A stretch of 64,000 nt of DNA from Cristatella mucedo (GCA_009760855.2 WPIO01000043.1:1550001-1614000); one strand, 5' to 3'. Positions 44,901 through 54,730 are shown, counted from the stretch's first letter. Notes: generated from the letters alone by a model not told the origin. A program made the numbers and translations.

Positions 44901-46900
44901 TTTAGCAATAGGTTATTGCGTGAGCCTTAACAAGCTGCGATGGTGTTTGTTTAATAATCCCTCCGTTGTTTCAGTTCACTCGCTCGTCGAAGGCGACACA
45001 ATGCCGGCGGCTCCGCCTTCACCAAGTGGTTAGTACGCGCTCGTTTGACATTAATCTAGCTCTCAAAAGCGCCAAAACTTGCATCGTACTCAGGTATTTC
45101 CTTCATGTTTATAACATTGACCGAAATTTTCCCTCTTGGCAGAAGTGCCACAGTAAATTAGACCCTACTCTCGACGTTGAGCATTCATACATGGCATATT
45201 GAAATTCTAAAACGTTCAGTCAGTCGTACTTCCAATTTAGGAATAATTTTTCCCTTGGAAGGATGACACATTATATTAAATGAGGAAATGTTATTGCCTT
45301 AATAGATGTTGTAACTCGACTGCAGTGTACTGCTACGGCTTTGACTTTTGCAATGAAGAGCACTTCTTAATTAATTACAGCTGAGAGTGCTGGAAGCTCT
45401 AGAGCTTATAGTCAGGTACACTTTTAGTAATAGGTTATTGCGTGAACCTCAGCAAGCTGTCATGGCGTTCGTTTAACGATTCCTCCGTTGTTTCAGTTCA
45501 CTCGCTCGTCGAAGGCGACACAGTGCCGGTGACTTCGCCGTCGCCAAGTGGTTAGTACGCGCTCGTTTGAAATCAATGAAGCTCTCAAAAGCTGCATGAT
45601 TTGCACCGTAAAGTTTTCCCGTCGTGTTTTTAACGTTGCGTTAACTCTTCTCCTTGGCGGAAATAAGTGCCGCAGTGAAGTAGACCCGAGAGCAAATCTT
45701 AGTTAACTACAACTGCACATGATGTCTCTGGATATACGTAATTTCGTCAAAGATACTGTTTATCATCTGTACGTAACGGTTCGCGGAATTGAGGAAGAAG
45801 CTCTAATAACTATTGGAGCTTGTGGTCAGGTTCATTGTTTGCAAGAAGCTATAGCAGTAATCGTCAGTAACCTACGAAGCAGTGTGTATAAATATTTCTT
45901 TATCGTTTCAGTCGACTTACCCGTCGATGGCAACCGTATGCTGGCCTTGGTTTCGCCTTTAAGAAGTGGTTAGTACACGCTCACCTGACCCTATCTTTTA
46001 ATGCTATGCCTGCAGAAGAGCACTTATTTGTTAATTACAGTGGAGCATAGCCTCGCCGGATATTCGTGGTGATTTTACAGATACTGCTTATAAAGCGGAC
46101 ATGCTAGTGCTCAGATGCTTTAGGTCACTGAAGTTTTGCTTAGTCATGATCTCTTTTTAAGAGCCTCTTTTAATGGAAGCTCTAGAGCTTATAGTCAGGT
46201 ACACTTTTAGCAATAGGTTATTGTGTAAATCTCAGCAAAAAATATGATGGCGTTTGATTAAGAATTCCTCCGTTGTTTCAGATCGCTCGTACGTCGAAGG
46301 CGACACAATGCCGGCAGTGTCGCCGTCACGAAATGGTTAGTACGTGCTCGCTTGAAGCCAATTAGGCTCTCAAAAGCGGCGTCAACTTGCATTTAACTCA
46401 GGTGTATCCTTCATATTTATAACATTGAACAAATTTCCCCCCTTTGCGTTATACTCGTATGTTGAGCATTCATAGATCAAAACGCTAAAACGTTCAGTCA
46501 TGCGTCCAACTTAAAAATAATCTTTCCTCATGGAAGCACGATAAACTATATTGGATGACAAAATGTGATATCCTTAATAGCTGTTGTAACTCGACTGCAG
46601 TGTATTTCTAATGCTTTGACTTTTGCGATGAGAAGTAGTAGTCGTATCTTTTAATGCCATGCCAAGCGAAGAGCACTTCCTAATTAATTGCAGCTGAGTC
46701 CGGTATCGCCGGATATACGTAAAGATTCTAAATATACTGCTTATAGTGCACGTGTAATGGTTCGCGGAATCGATAGGGCATTAAAGGTTTAGATAAAATC
46801 AATTCGCTCCGTAGCCCGGTTGTTGTTTGCTGAATATTAATCTGTAAATGTTTTAGCATTTTCCAACAATGCGTCCCAGAACCAATGCCCGCGAAGCTGA
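38846..46900 (+). CDS. Micro-exon gene: hydrophobic leader plus array of 54/57-nt phase-1 exons
   Basis: Spliced gene model covering exons listed separately. Leader exon, one 24-nt exon, then alternating B (54 nt) and A (57 nt) exons: nine B and six intact A. All internal exons begin and end in phase 1, so exon skipping keeps frame. With the candidate terminal exon the sum is 984 nt, 327 residues. The predicted product has an N-terminal hydrophobic segment (signal peptide or signal anchor), a basic RKKR stretch, then 15 repeats of an 18-19 residue Pro/Ser/Gly/acidic motif (V-D/H-x-x-V-x-G-D/N-x-x-P-x-x-x-S-P-S-like). It should be secreted or exposed at the surface. The architecture recalls flatworm micro-exon genes, but no homologue is recognised. 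Expression is not shown by sequence alone. Confidence 0.72.
39029..39052 (+). CDS. Micro-exon gene, exon 2 (24 nt)
   Basis: Bounded by TGTTTTAG and GTAAGTAT. Phase 1-1, coding KKRNFKDI when joined to exon 1. The junction creates R-K-K-R, a furin-type cleavage motif. Confidence 0.65.
39166..39219 (+). CDS. Repeat exon B1 (54 nt)
   Basis: Acceptor TGTTTCAG, donor GTTAGT. Codes VDSPVDGDAFPEPSPLLT. It is the most diverged B exon, but its downstream flank (GTACGCGCTCGTTTG) is of B type. Confidence 0.75.
39848..39904 (+). CDS. Repeat exon A1 (57 nt)
   Basis: Acceptor CATTTCAG, donor GTTAGT. Codes GDLAVGDNHLPDLTYPSTS, a diverged A motif. Confidence 0.75.
40183..40236 (+). CDS. Repeat exon B2 (54 nt)
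   Basis: Acceptor TGTTTCAG. Codes VHSLVEGGTMPAASPSRN. The last exon base is A rather than G, leaving A|GTTAGT, so the donor may be weaker. Confidence 0.72.
40876..40932 (+). CDS. Repeat exon A2 (57 nt)
   Basis: Acceptor CGTTTCAG, donor GTTAGT. Codes VDLPVGGNRLPALASPSGS, the consensus A motif. Confidence 0.78.
41244..41297 (+). CDS. Repeat exon B3 (54 nt)
   Basis: Acceptor TGTTTCAG, donor GTTAGT. Codes VHSLVEGDTVPAAPPSPS. Confidence 0.78.
41904..41960 (+). CDS. Repeat exon A3 (57 nt)
   Basis: Exon sequence identical to A2, with the same splice signals; codes the consensus A motif. Confidence 0.78.
42273..42326 (+). CDS. Repeat exon B4 (54 nt)
   Basis: Acceptor TGTTTTAG instead of TTTCAG, donor GTTAGT. 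Codes VHSLVEGDTVPASSPSPS. The following intron is ~200 bp shorter than in the B3 unit. Confidence 0.77.
42735..42791 (+). CDS. Repeat exon A4 (57 nt)
   Basis: Acceptor CGTTTCAG, donor GTTAGT. Codes VDLPVDGNRLLALVSPLRS, a variant that replaces the first Pro of the LPAL segment by Leu. Confidence 0.77.
43105..43158 (+). CDS. Repeat exon B5 (54 nt)
   Basis: Acceptor TGTTTCAG, donor GTTAGT. Codes DRSYVEGDTMPAVSPSRN; the start ATCGCTCGTACG differs from the other B exons and is shared only with B9. Confidence 0.77.
43762..43818 (+). CDS. Repeat exon A5 (57 nt)
   Basis: Acceptor CGTTTCAG, donor GTTAGT. Codes VDLPVGGNRLSASASPSGS. Confidence 0.77.
44124..44177 (+). CDS. Repeat exon B6 (54 nt)
   Basis: Acceptor TGTTTCAG, donor GTTAGT. 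Codes VHSLVEDGTMPVASPSRN. Confidence 0.77.
44328..44363 (+). pseudogene. Broken repeat exon A6 (acceptor and first 21 nt deleted)
   Basis: The B-type downstream intron runs only to CTCTCGACGTT and then joins directly to the last 36 nt of an A exon (ACCGTTTCCCGGCCTTGGCA...), which still has its GTTAGT donor. The acceptor and first 21 nt are gone, so this exon cannot be used as a normal repeat exon. Confidence 0.8.
44545..44836 (+). mobile_element. LINE-A 3' UTR insertion inside the micro-exon gene
   Basis: Plus-strand, 5'-truncated LINE-A from the last ORF2 codons (TTTAAAAGGAACTTAAAAAC) to the terminus GCCTAGAAAGAGATTAAGTA and a T-rich tail. It lies in an intron in the same orientation as the gene. 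ATGAT occurs on both sides of the insertion and once in unoccupied repeat units, consistent with a short target-site duplication. Confidence 0.88.
44975..45028 (+). CDS. Repeat exon B7 (54 nt)
   Basis: Acceptor TGTTTCAG, donor GTTAGT. Codes VHSLVEGDTMPAAPPSPS. The A exon expected after it is absent: near 45385 the intron jumps to sequence upstream of the next B. Confidence 0.77.
45497..45550 (+). CDS. Repeat exon B8 (54 nt)
   Basis: Acceptor TGTTTCAG, donor GTTAGT. Codes VHSLVEGDTVPVTSPSPS. Its flanks are closest to those of B4. Confidence 0.77.
45912..45968 (+). CDS. Repeat exon A7 (57 nt)
   Basis: Acceptor CGTTTCAG, donor GTTAGT. Codes VDLPVDGNRMLALVSPLRS, nearly identical to A4. Confidence 0.77.
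46282..46335 (+). CDS. Repeat exon B9 (54 nt)
   Basis: Acceptor TGTTTCAG, donor GTTAGT. Codes DRSYVEGDTMPAVSPSRN, identical in sequence to B5. Last array exon seen; the repeat flank ends near 46790. Confidence 0.77.
46857..46900 (+). CDS. Candidate terminal exon of the micro-exon gene
   Basis: Just beyond the array's end, AAATGTTTTAG provides an acceptor; reading on in phase 1 gives AFSNNASQNQCPRS and a TGA. It keeps frame with all upstream exons and adds one Cys and an N-A-S glycosylation sequon. No homologue supports it, and the true last exon may lie elsewhere. Confidence 0.3.
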
Positions 46901-47054
46901 GGGAAGATGACAGGGGTACTCGTAGCACGACTTCTGCTTCTAATCTGCACAAAGCTGTGCTACATTTAGGACGACAAGCCTGCACTCGTATTTTTTGTGA
47001 TGCATTGAGTGAGTTGACCTAAAAGCTGATCTGAAATATTGTAGAACACCTTAA

Positions 47055-47590
47055 GAGAAAAGAGGCTCCGCCGATCGACGAGACCAGCGGGAGACTGAAG
47101 GGACGGGCTGCCATCAAAGCACTGGCGGCGGCCCGTCTAGATTGGAGCTAGCAGGTTTGCGGCGGGGTGGCCGTCCTGTGCTGGGCTAGGTAAGTGACCG
47201 CTAGTCGTCCTGGGACGGCAAGACCACACATCGCCTGAGATCGTGGCTGTTAGCTGACGCCGGCTAAAATTTTTGGAGGGAAACCTCACCTTACCTCCAC
47301 GCCCACCGCAAGGTGCCAAACTGAACGGCTTCGCTTTTGTAGGCTGTCGACGGCGTACGAGGCGAGTGGTACGGCTATGGCGACCGTTGGCGATGCAGCT
47401 ACGCCCGCTGCAGCAGCCGACGCCGCCGTCTGCCACCGCCACCTACGACCGCCGCGGACGCCCTTATTTGCCGCCGACTGAGCCGCCCACCAGGACCAGG
47501 AAACAATCTAACAACCACCGCCGCGACCGCCCTTTAGATCCCGCTGGAGCCGCCTATTTTAACAGTTCGTTTCTCTTACGTTTCTAAGGG
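47055..47590. repeat. GC-rich dispersed repeat, copy 2 (without LINE-A)
   Basis: Second copy of the repeat at 30.95-32.9 kb, here uninterrupted at the LINE-A insertion point: GGGACGGGCTGCCATCAAAG, then GGTGGCCGTCCTGTGCTGGG, then GGCGATGCAGCTACGCCCGC. It is rich in GCC/CCG, and open frames on both strands are compositional. AATAAA at 47600 could serve as a polyadenylation signal for plus-strand transcripts such as the micro-exon gene. Confidence 0.6.
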
Positions 47591-48185
47591 AAATTTTTCA
47601 ATAAAAAGTTCTACAGTTTAAGCTCCAATGTTTACTACAGATATTGAAAACAAATTTATAAAATTTCTTTTGAATGTGGTACTGATTTATTTAATCAAAT
47701 GTGCGAAAAAGGATATTTGCTAAATTGATTGTGTTGCATCATCAAATACTATAGTTCTTTTTAGCCAAGTCTTCCGTTTGGGAATGCGTCGGCAAGAAAA
47801 AATCCAATTACAGAGAGCTAGCAGGTCAATTTGGACGATACAATAAAATTGTCAACTTTCTGGAAACTTCACGACAGTTCGAGAGAATCGCTTAAAAGAA
47901 AATTGATTTCGATGAACCTGCATGCAGGTGTACATCCAAGAAAGAGCCCGTGGAGAATAAGAGAACAAAAACGATTGCCAATTGTATGGGGTGATGAGGA
48001 GATAGTAATTAATCTGGCTACTGTCGGAATATAGATTATAGAACCGTCACTAGAAGCGGTTATATCTGACAATCAGTGTTGCCCGACGGATTCAACTTCA
48101 AGCCAACGAAAGTAATGTGATGAAGCTTTCACATCATGAAGAAAAGAGAAACAAGGTTATTACCGACATAAAGGAAAACTAGAGA
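47591..48185. other. No gene recognised
   Basis: AT-rich. Short ORFs on both strands at 47.83-48.07 kb overlap each other and show no motif. Confidence 0.4.
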
Positions 48186-48189
48186 GAGA

Positions 48190-50085
48190 GAGAAAGTTGA
48201 GCAGAGGCTTTCAAGAAAAACTTGGTAATCGATAATATGAAGAGCAGCCGAAAGATCGAGAAAAACAGGCAGAGACACTCCACCCATGTCTGCATTCCTA
48301 AGTAGGTCATAGTACACCCTAAAGAAATGCTGATTCTGGAGTGATTAACTCTAAAGTCAGACTGGAACTTACTAGCAGGGTTTGAAGTTTCAATGAATGA
48401 GTTCAGCTGGTCCGCCACGACTCGTTCCAGTGTCTTTGTTGGGAATGATCGAAGGGAAACTCGATGGTAGTTGCTCAAGTTCTCTTGGTCTAGTGTGACT
48501 TTCTTGAGAAGTGGCCTGACTGCAGCTTTTTTGAAATGTATTTGGATATGACCTGAGCAGCAGATCAATGCAACGTAATACTAGGACAGTGGGAATACAG
48601 TCCACAGGACTTGTTGCCTTCTGTGATTGGGATAGTAACCTGAGGATGGTGTCGCTAGTGACCTGCTTGAATGTTGGCATTGAGGTGCAGCTAGGCATCG
48701 AGGGACAGCAATCTAGTGGGAATGCTGCCATCGCTGGGTTGGACTCCCTGATCTTGTGTATCTTTTGGATAAAGAATTGAGAGAAGCAATCGGCTAGACC
48801 ATCACAAGGATCATCAGGTAAGGAGCTAATCTCAGAGCCGTTGAGGAGATAGTTGATCGTCAATATCAGCATTTTTAGATTGTGCATCTGGGATTCAAAA
48901 ATGTTTTTATAGACGCTAGACTTGGCCTTGGCCATGATCGATTGGTACGACCTACAGCAGTCCTCGTTTGCCTGTCGATGGAAAGTCAGTCCTGATCTTG
49001 TGTAAGCATTTTCAAGCTTGCGCTTAATAGACCTAGCTAGTTCAATGTCCGTGGTAAACCATAGGCCGTCTGGGCGAGAGCGAACTGTGCGCTTAGTCAG
49101 AGGTGCAAACTCGTCGAGCGTGTCAGCTAGTGTCGTGTTGTAGCTATCTACCAATGATGACGGATCGGAGGGAGGACTGAGCAGTAGAGGCGAAGCAGAT
49201 ATTCTCGCACGGACAGCATCGATGTCAAGGGTCTTGAGGTTTCGTGATTCGCAGGTTATTTTAGAGGAGGAGGTGGGCACACACTGTAGATTGACTGAGA
49301 TCTGCATGTGGTCAGATAAGCAGGATTTGGCAATAATTGGTGATGACAAAGTGCAGTTGTATGAGAAAATCTGGTCGTGTGACCGTTGATGCGAGTAGGG
49401 CAATGCACATGAGGCACAAGAGACAATGAGCCAGTCAGTCAATGCACGAAATTCAGTGCTGACGGCGTCAGATAAGTGATCGAATAGAACGTCGAAATAA
49501 CCCTAACGAGGAAGGGTCGATTTCTTGCACACAGAATCGAAATGAGATCGGAGAAATCTGAGATAGAGGAGAATTTGGTACCTGGTGATCGATAGACTAC
49601 TGCCACTATGGGTAGCTTGTTTTTGGGTGAGACCAAGACAATTGATTCAAAAGACTGCTTTGAGGGTACTGCAAATGGCTTGAAGTTGAATTTCGAGCGT
49701 ACGATGACAGCAACTCCACCTCCAGTTTTGATTAACCCAGGGTTATGAGAGAATGAGAAACTAGTCCGGGTAGCGTCTTTAATCGTCGGACAGTTTACCA
49801 ATTTTAGCCAAGTTTCAGTTAGGGCGAGCAGGTCGAGACCATTTTCACAATTAAGGTCGCTTATTACCAGAGGTTTATTGCACGTTGAGCTAGAATTCCA
49901 AAGGCAAGCGTTAAGTCGGGTCGATGGAGTTAATATGATCCTGATGACCACCAAGTTAGAGAGATTCACAGTGATGCATGTGGGGGAGCGTGCTGATCTG
50001 TTCGAGACAACGCTAGGAATACCAAGCGAACGGATACTCAGCTCGAAGTTCCCGCCCATTGAGCGGCATCTAAGCTGGCGGTTCC
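48190..50085 (-). mobile_element. LINE-A 5' portion: endonuclease and start of RT
   Basis: The only copy in the window that keeps the ORF2 N-terminus. Reading leftward, the apurinic-type endonuclease region shows ALTETWL, a GGGVAVIVRSKF segment, VVYRSPG and, further on, the catalytic-His-type motif SDH (in KSCLSDHMQISVNL). The linker follows (LARSIKRKLENAYTRSG), then the RT start near PLLKKVTLDQENLSNYHRVS and LPVFLDLSAAL. Several frameshifts, for example where the endonuclease DFN motif is expected. It is 3'-truncated at about 48190, unlike normal 5'-truncated LINEs, so the rest was lost after insertion. A short GA run sits at the truncation point. Confidence 0.88.
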
Positions 50086-50469
50086 GGCCACAGCGGCGGC
50101 TCCGGTGTGCTTTTCGTTTGTTAATGCACAGTTCACGAATCTTAGCAATAGCTTTAATATCTAGGAATGCATCTTATCTACGATGACAAAGCGATGATAG
50201 CTGCTGACGACCATAAGGCGGCCACTGGCGTGGGAGACCCAGCAGACCGAAGCGATTAGCGTTTAGCTATCCATAGGCACGTAATTTCTTACGAGCTACG
50301 GTCAAATAACAATCAGAATAACTTTAAGCATGTCTTACCTGTATTTTGTTTGTATGCGATGTTCGCAAGAGCTTCAATTTTTGGAAGAATGCCGCAACAA
50401 ACAGCGAACGCGAATGAGAGCGAAATTCGGTGGCTACATGAATGTTAGCGGGCCGGTTTCGTCAAACCA

Positions 50470-51000
50470 TTGTCTGAACCTTGGAGTTTGAAAGTAGGCA
50501 GTCTTGACTGTGGAGCTGATGTGGTAGTGCAATTAAAGGTAAATTTTGAAGAGGATATCTACAATTTGTGCTGACTTACTTGGATAGATGCTGGCAAAGC
50601 CGACTTTGGTTTTTCATTTTTTTTAATCCCACTTAGTTCACCCAAAATTGGTAGGTTTGTTTTATCATCATTCAATTTAAGAAAGTTTGCTACCATTCAT
50701 GTGCGGATGTTGCCAACACCTGCAACAAAGAAGTTTAGAGAATTAGACTGCAAGAGAGCTGGGAGTGATCAAAGCCGAGGTACAATTCAGTGTCACCTGA
50801 TAAAAGTGAAAGCCTAATTTGTGCTTCAAAATTGCATTAGCAAGAGGCAGAGTATAAACCGTGAAAAGAACCAGGATAATGCCCAGAGCCCTGATGTACC
50901 CAATTTTGCAGTGGTTCCTCTGGTGATATTTGAGGATTCACATCAGATAAATCATTCGACAAAATATACAGCCATCGCTCCGAGAATTTACTTCGGCATC
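50470..51000 (-). mobile_element. Diverged LINE-A RT fragment
   Basis: Collinear with the LINE-A stretch spanning the thumb to the RT catalytic region (GTGGAGCTGATGTGGTAGTG near 50510 to AGGCAGAGTATAAACCGTGA near 50850), with many differences and indels. Confidence 0.7.
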
Positions 51001-51084
51001 TTTAGAGAACGTAACTCCATGACAACGATAAGCATATCCAGTTGGTGCAACTTACCAAATTCGTCGACGACAGAGCGGTAGTCA

Positions 51085-52245
51085 GTTAAATGGCTGATGG
51101 CTGTGCTACGTGAAAGGTCAGCGTATTCCGCAAGAAAAAATAGTTGCATTAGTATTCTAGATCAAGACTCGATCTTGAAGAGTTATGCGTAATTGGTCCG
51201 GATGAGTTGTACTCTAGAACGGCTGTGCCGAACAATGCTGCGGTGGCTGCATTGAAACATGCCACCGCGTTAGAAATTTCAGAGGCGGTAACCTCTGAAA
51301 CGTAGCACGTCGGCTGTAACTTATACAGTTTAATAAGGTTCGACTACAAATACACGTTTGGGTGACCAACCAAAACATGCAAATAAGCCCCAGTTTTTGG
51401 TTGCTGAACCATGTATTCAAACCAAATGAACGTATTAACAGAGTTTAATCAACCCTTTAATAGAGTTTGGTCAACCATAGAGCAACTTGCATTCATCGCT
51501 GGCTTACTCCTCGCCAACTCTAACTCATAAAACTAAAATATGCGTGGTTGTGAACCCAAGAAAACAGTTCTTCATCATACTAAAACTACGATAGCACAGC
51601 ATGCATTGCAATTTTGAGGGACTCCCGTGTAAAATCTAAAGCAGATATCGATGCTGCATTGAGTGAACCAGCCTTTATCGCTCTGGATCTTACGTGATTT
51701 TATGTAGACAGTCTAGAACATGCCGCTGCTGTCATCGTCTCATTTATGTCATAATCTCATTGATCAATACACAGGGATTCCGGTGAAACAAGGTGGCTTA
51801 AATGTTGGCCTTGCAAATGTTGAGAGGCTAAAGTTGAGAAGTACCATAAACTCGAGTGGCACACGAGGTACCCCTGGCTTGTTTGCGTCAATGCACTAAC
51901 ATTTTCCACTGACGCATCAGCTTTAGTATTGCAGTACAATCAATAACCTTGATACCCGTAAGGGTAAACAAGCATTCACATAGTCACGCGATAATCAACG
52001 GCATCACTGGGTGGTAAGCTGTCAAGCAGATCTAGCTGGGAAACTCTGTCCAGGTGCATCACCCCTGACAAGTTTGTTATACGCACAAAATGATGTTGAT
52101 TTTGAAAAGTACGTAGGCAGATGTGTTGAGCTCCGTAATAGTCATTGACCTCAATACGTTTACACACACTAAAGTGGAACAGTCTGATCCGGCCATGCGG
52201 GTTTCTTAGTTCGCCTGAACAAAGCGATCCTTATATCCCCGTCAG
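51085..52245. other. No gene recognised
   Basis: No convincing coding frame or repeat was identified. Confidence 0.4.
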
Positions 52246-52249
52246 CAGA

Positions 52250-52705
52250 TCATGACGTCGAAGGGCTGCTGCCTTTGTCTGGCCCTTGGGCTGCTTCCTG
52301 GCACACGGGAAACCAATTAGCCCAACAATGGCTCAGCCAGCAGGAAATTTTGGTCGACACGCTATGACAAACGGCACGCAAGCAGATGTAAGCAGAAGTG
52401 TGGGAAACTTGCCTCGGCTTGACTCCGCGCCGGTGTATCGCTACAGTCTTTAACTGCCAGCCCCACAGCTGCTTGCTGCTTGCCAGCGACAGGAGGAAAC
52501 GAAAACAAAACAAACGGTGCGACAAAAAGGAAAGAATCAGAGCCGGTTTGGGGATACAAGATCTTGCTGTCTGAGAAGCCTGGTGTCCCCACTCACTGCC
52601 AGCCCTGTGCAATCTCTAAGGGCAGAGAAAGCAGCCTCTGGCGCTGGTGGCTGGGCGCAGCGTGCAGATGTGGCAGGCGGAGACACTTCAACATACGCCT
52701 GCCTG
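52250..52705. other. GC-rich stretch, no assigned gene
   Basis: Open frames on both strands (for example minus 52250-52612, 120 aa) but no recognisable domain. GC-richer than its neighbours and possibly another repeat. Confidence 0.35.
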
Positions 52706-52931
<226 letters not shown>

Positions 52932-53471
52932 TGAATTACTTGAATCTTGAAAAGCTACGCTCTGACAGGAATGGTGCGGCGCGGCTGCTATGAAATAACG
53001 ACAGACTAGGCATGCTGCTATGTTTGGCACCAGTTGCTGACGAGCAAGAGCCATTGGCCGAGAGTTGTAAACAAAAATAATCTGGATGCGATGTCACAAA
53101 CTACTGAGCTAGTTTGGCTATCGTATCCTCGTTTCAACAGGCCCTGATGTTCATATACTCCTTCTCCGAAAGTAGGCCAACTTGGCACTGGAGACATGTG
53201 CTCATCTGCCGCACCGCGGCGTAATTACGGGAAGACGCTACCGCAAAAGTGATGCAAGATGATGGGACCGGGACCAAAGAGCTTAGGGTGATGTATCTAG
53301 GACAAAAATGGACTTAACAAGCAAAGTTTATATTTGCGTTAAAATATTTGTAGAAGCCACTTAATACCAGGCGTTCCGGCAATTCAGGACAATAAAAGTT
53401 CTATTCAAGATAAACGTATAAAAACGTAAAGTGCAAAGTGGATAAGCGATAGCTAATGTGTTATCTTGCAG

Positions 53472-54725
53472 AGGTTATCACCACTCAGATTTTTAACGCG
53501 GTGACAAATTTCAATGCAGTCGCTGCAGCATTGGGCTGCATAGCCATTCGACCGCGAAACTCGTCTGGACCAAAATCGTATAGCACTTCCAGATCGTCTC
53601 CTGATCTGGAATACCACTGGTACTATTTTTTTCTCACGGAATACGCTGACCTTTCTAGCAGCACTGCCATCAGCCATTTAACTGACAACGGCTTTGTCGT
53701 CGATAATTTTGATAAGTTGGACGAAGTGGACCTGCTTATTGTTGGCGAGACGACGACGCTTTATCTAAAATACCAAAGTATATTCTCTTCTAGATGAATG
53801 CGATGAGAGTTCTTGAATTTTCAGATGTAGCCAAATTTTCTCGGCGGCCAATTTCACACCAGTGCAGCTGTATTCAGTAAGACTTTATGCAGTGACTAGT
53901 TTTCCTTAGATGTCCTCGACACGAGTTCCGCGCTCCCATCAGGCAGCCGTGGTACTTCTGCTGCTTTCTATTACTTGCGTTGCACTTCAGATGCTTTCAC
54001 AACGCTTTCTTAGTATGGCAATGAATTCCTTGTCATTCATGGCACCAAAGGTGAGCCTATTCTCCTTCCCCAGCACCGAAGGGGGATTTTAGGGGCTCGT
54101 GGGCTGTGCGCCGTGGCTGCACGTCGAAGAGCGAAGCCACCCACAAACGACGTTGCTGCGTTGTCGACCATCACGCTGCATCGTATCGTACGCCAGCAAT
54201 GCAAGCGAACGAGCGTACTTAGTGGCATAGTGGCTGTCGTGCGTGCTGCTCCGGAGCACGTGGTGATAAGAGAAGAGAGAAGAGAGTGGGTAGCGTGCGT
54301 ACAGGCCGACGCACAGGCAGAATGCGAATTTCGCAGCGAAGAACACGCCACGCGCCGGCGAGGCGCGCGTCCGATGGGCGGAAGAAACGTCGGCTGGGGC
54401 GGAACCACGTTCTGGCGATGACACGCCCACAATTTTATGTCTTCGTTAGCCCTACTCGTGCTTTTGACAACGTAACCTGGAACCGACCGATCGCTAAGAT
54501 CAACACCAGCGGTTCAACGATACGACTAGAAAAAGTGGGTGAGCCCCATAATGGAACATGGGAGTGCACTACAAGGGTTATCAGCGCCAAATGCTGTTAC
54601 AGTCCTTGAATATCCAAATATCGCTATCCGCTATCCATGCCGATGCCGTGGCAAGTCCTAACGATGAGGCGCGATTCACCTGTCGAACGAAGCTGGTGAA
54701 CGAAGCTGGCAAAGCGTTCCAATGA
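53472..54725 (+). pseudogene. L1CAM-type Ig pseudogene
   Basis: 53472-53711 is a 240-nt exon equivalent, preceded by TCTTGCAG and in the same phase as the 3337-3576 exon on the other strand. Shared residues include EV..TQI, ALG, NSSGP and DL...W.YY, but the strand-B Cys is Arg (IRPRNSSG) and the donor is ATAAGT instead of GTAAGT. Further on, after a TTCGTTAG acceptor, 54450-54612 codes a typical Ig end (VTWNRP, then IRLEKV, then NGTWECTT), after which the strand-G-like SAPNAVTVLEY lies in another frame, and 54660-54720 keeps ARFTCRTKLVNEAGKAF. Frame breaks, the lost Cys and the lost donor indicate a non-functional copy. A SINE-1 abuts its 3' side. Confidence 0.65.
53910..54049 (+). other. Leader-like open segment within the Ig pseudogene
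   Basis: ATG directly after TTTTCCTTAG opens MSSTRVPRSHQ followed by a hydrophobic core (AAVVLLLLSITCVALQML) and reaches GTGAGC, a usable donor. It looks like a signal-peptide exon. If real, it may mark the start of a separate Ig gene that includes the 54.45 kb exon. The intervening 54.05-54.42 kb is GC-rich and not recognised. Confidence 0.3.
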
Positions 54726-54730
54726 TTTTG

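Noticed and set aside
39166-46335. Array as a plain non-coding minisatellite
   Set aside because: All intact units keep exon length of 54 or 57, open frame, phase and both splice signals, whereas introns carry indels.
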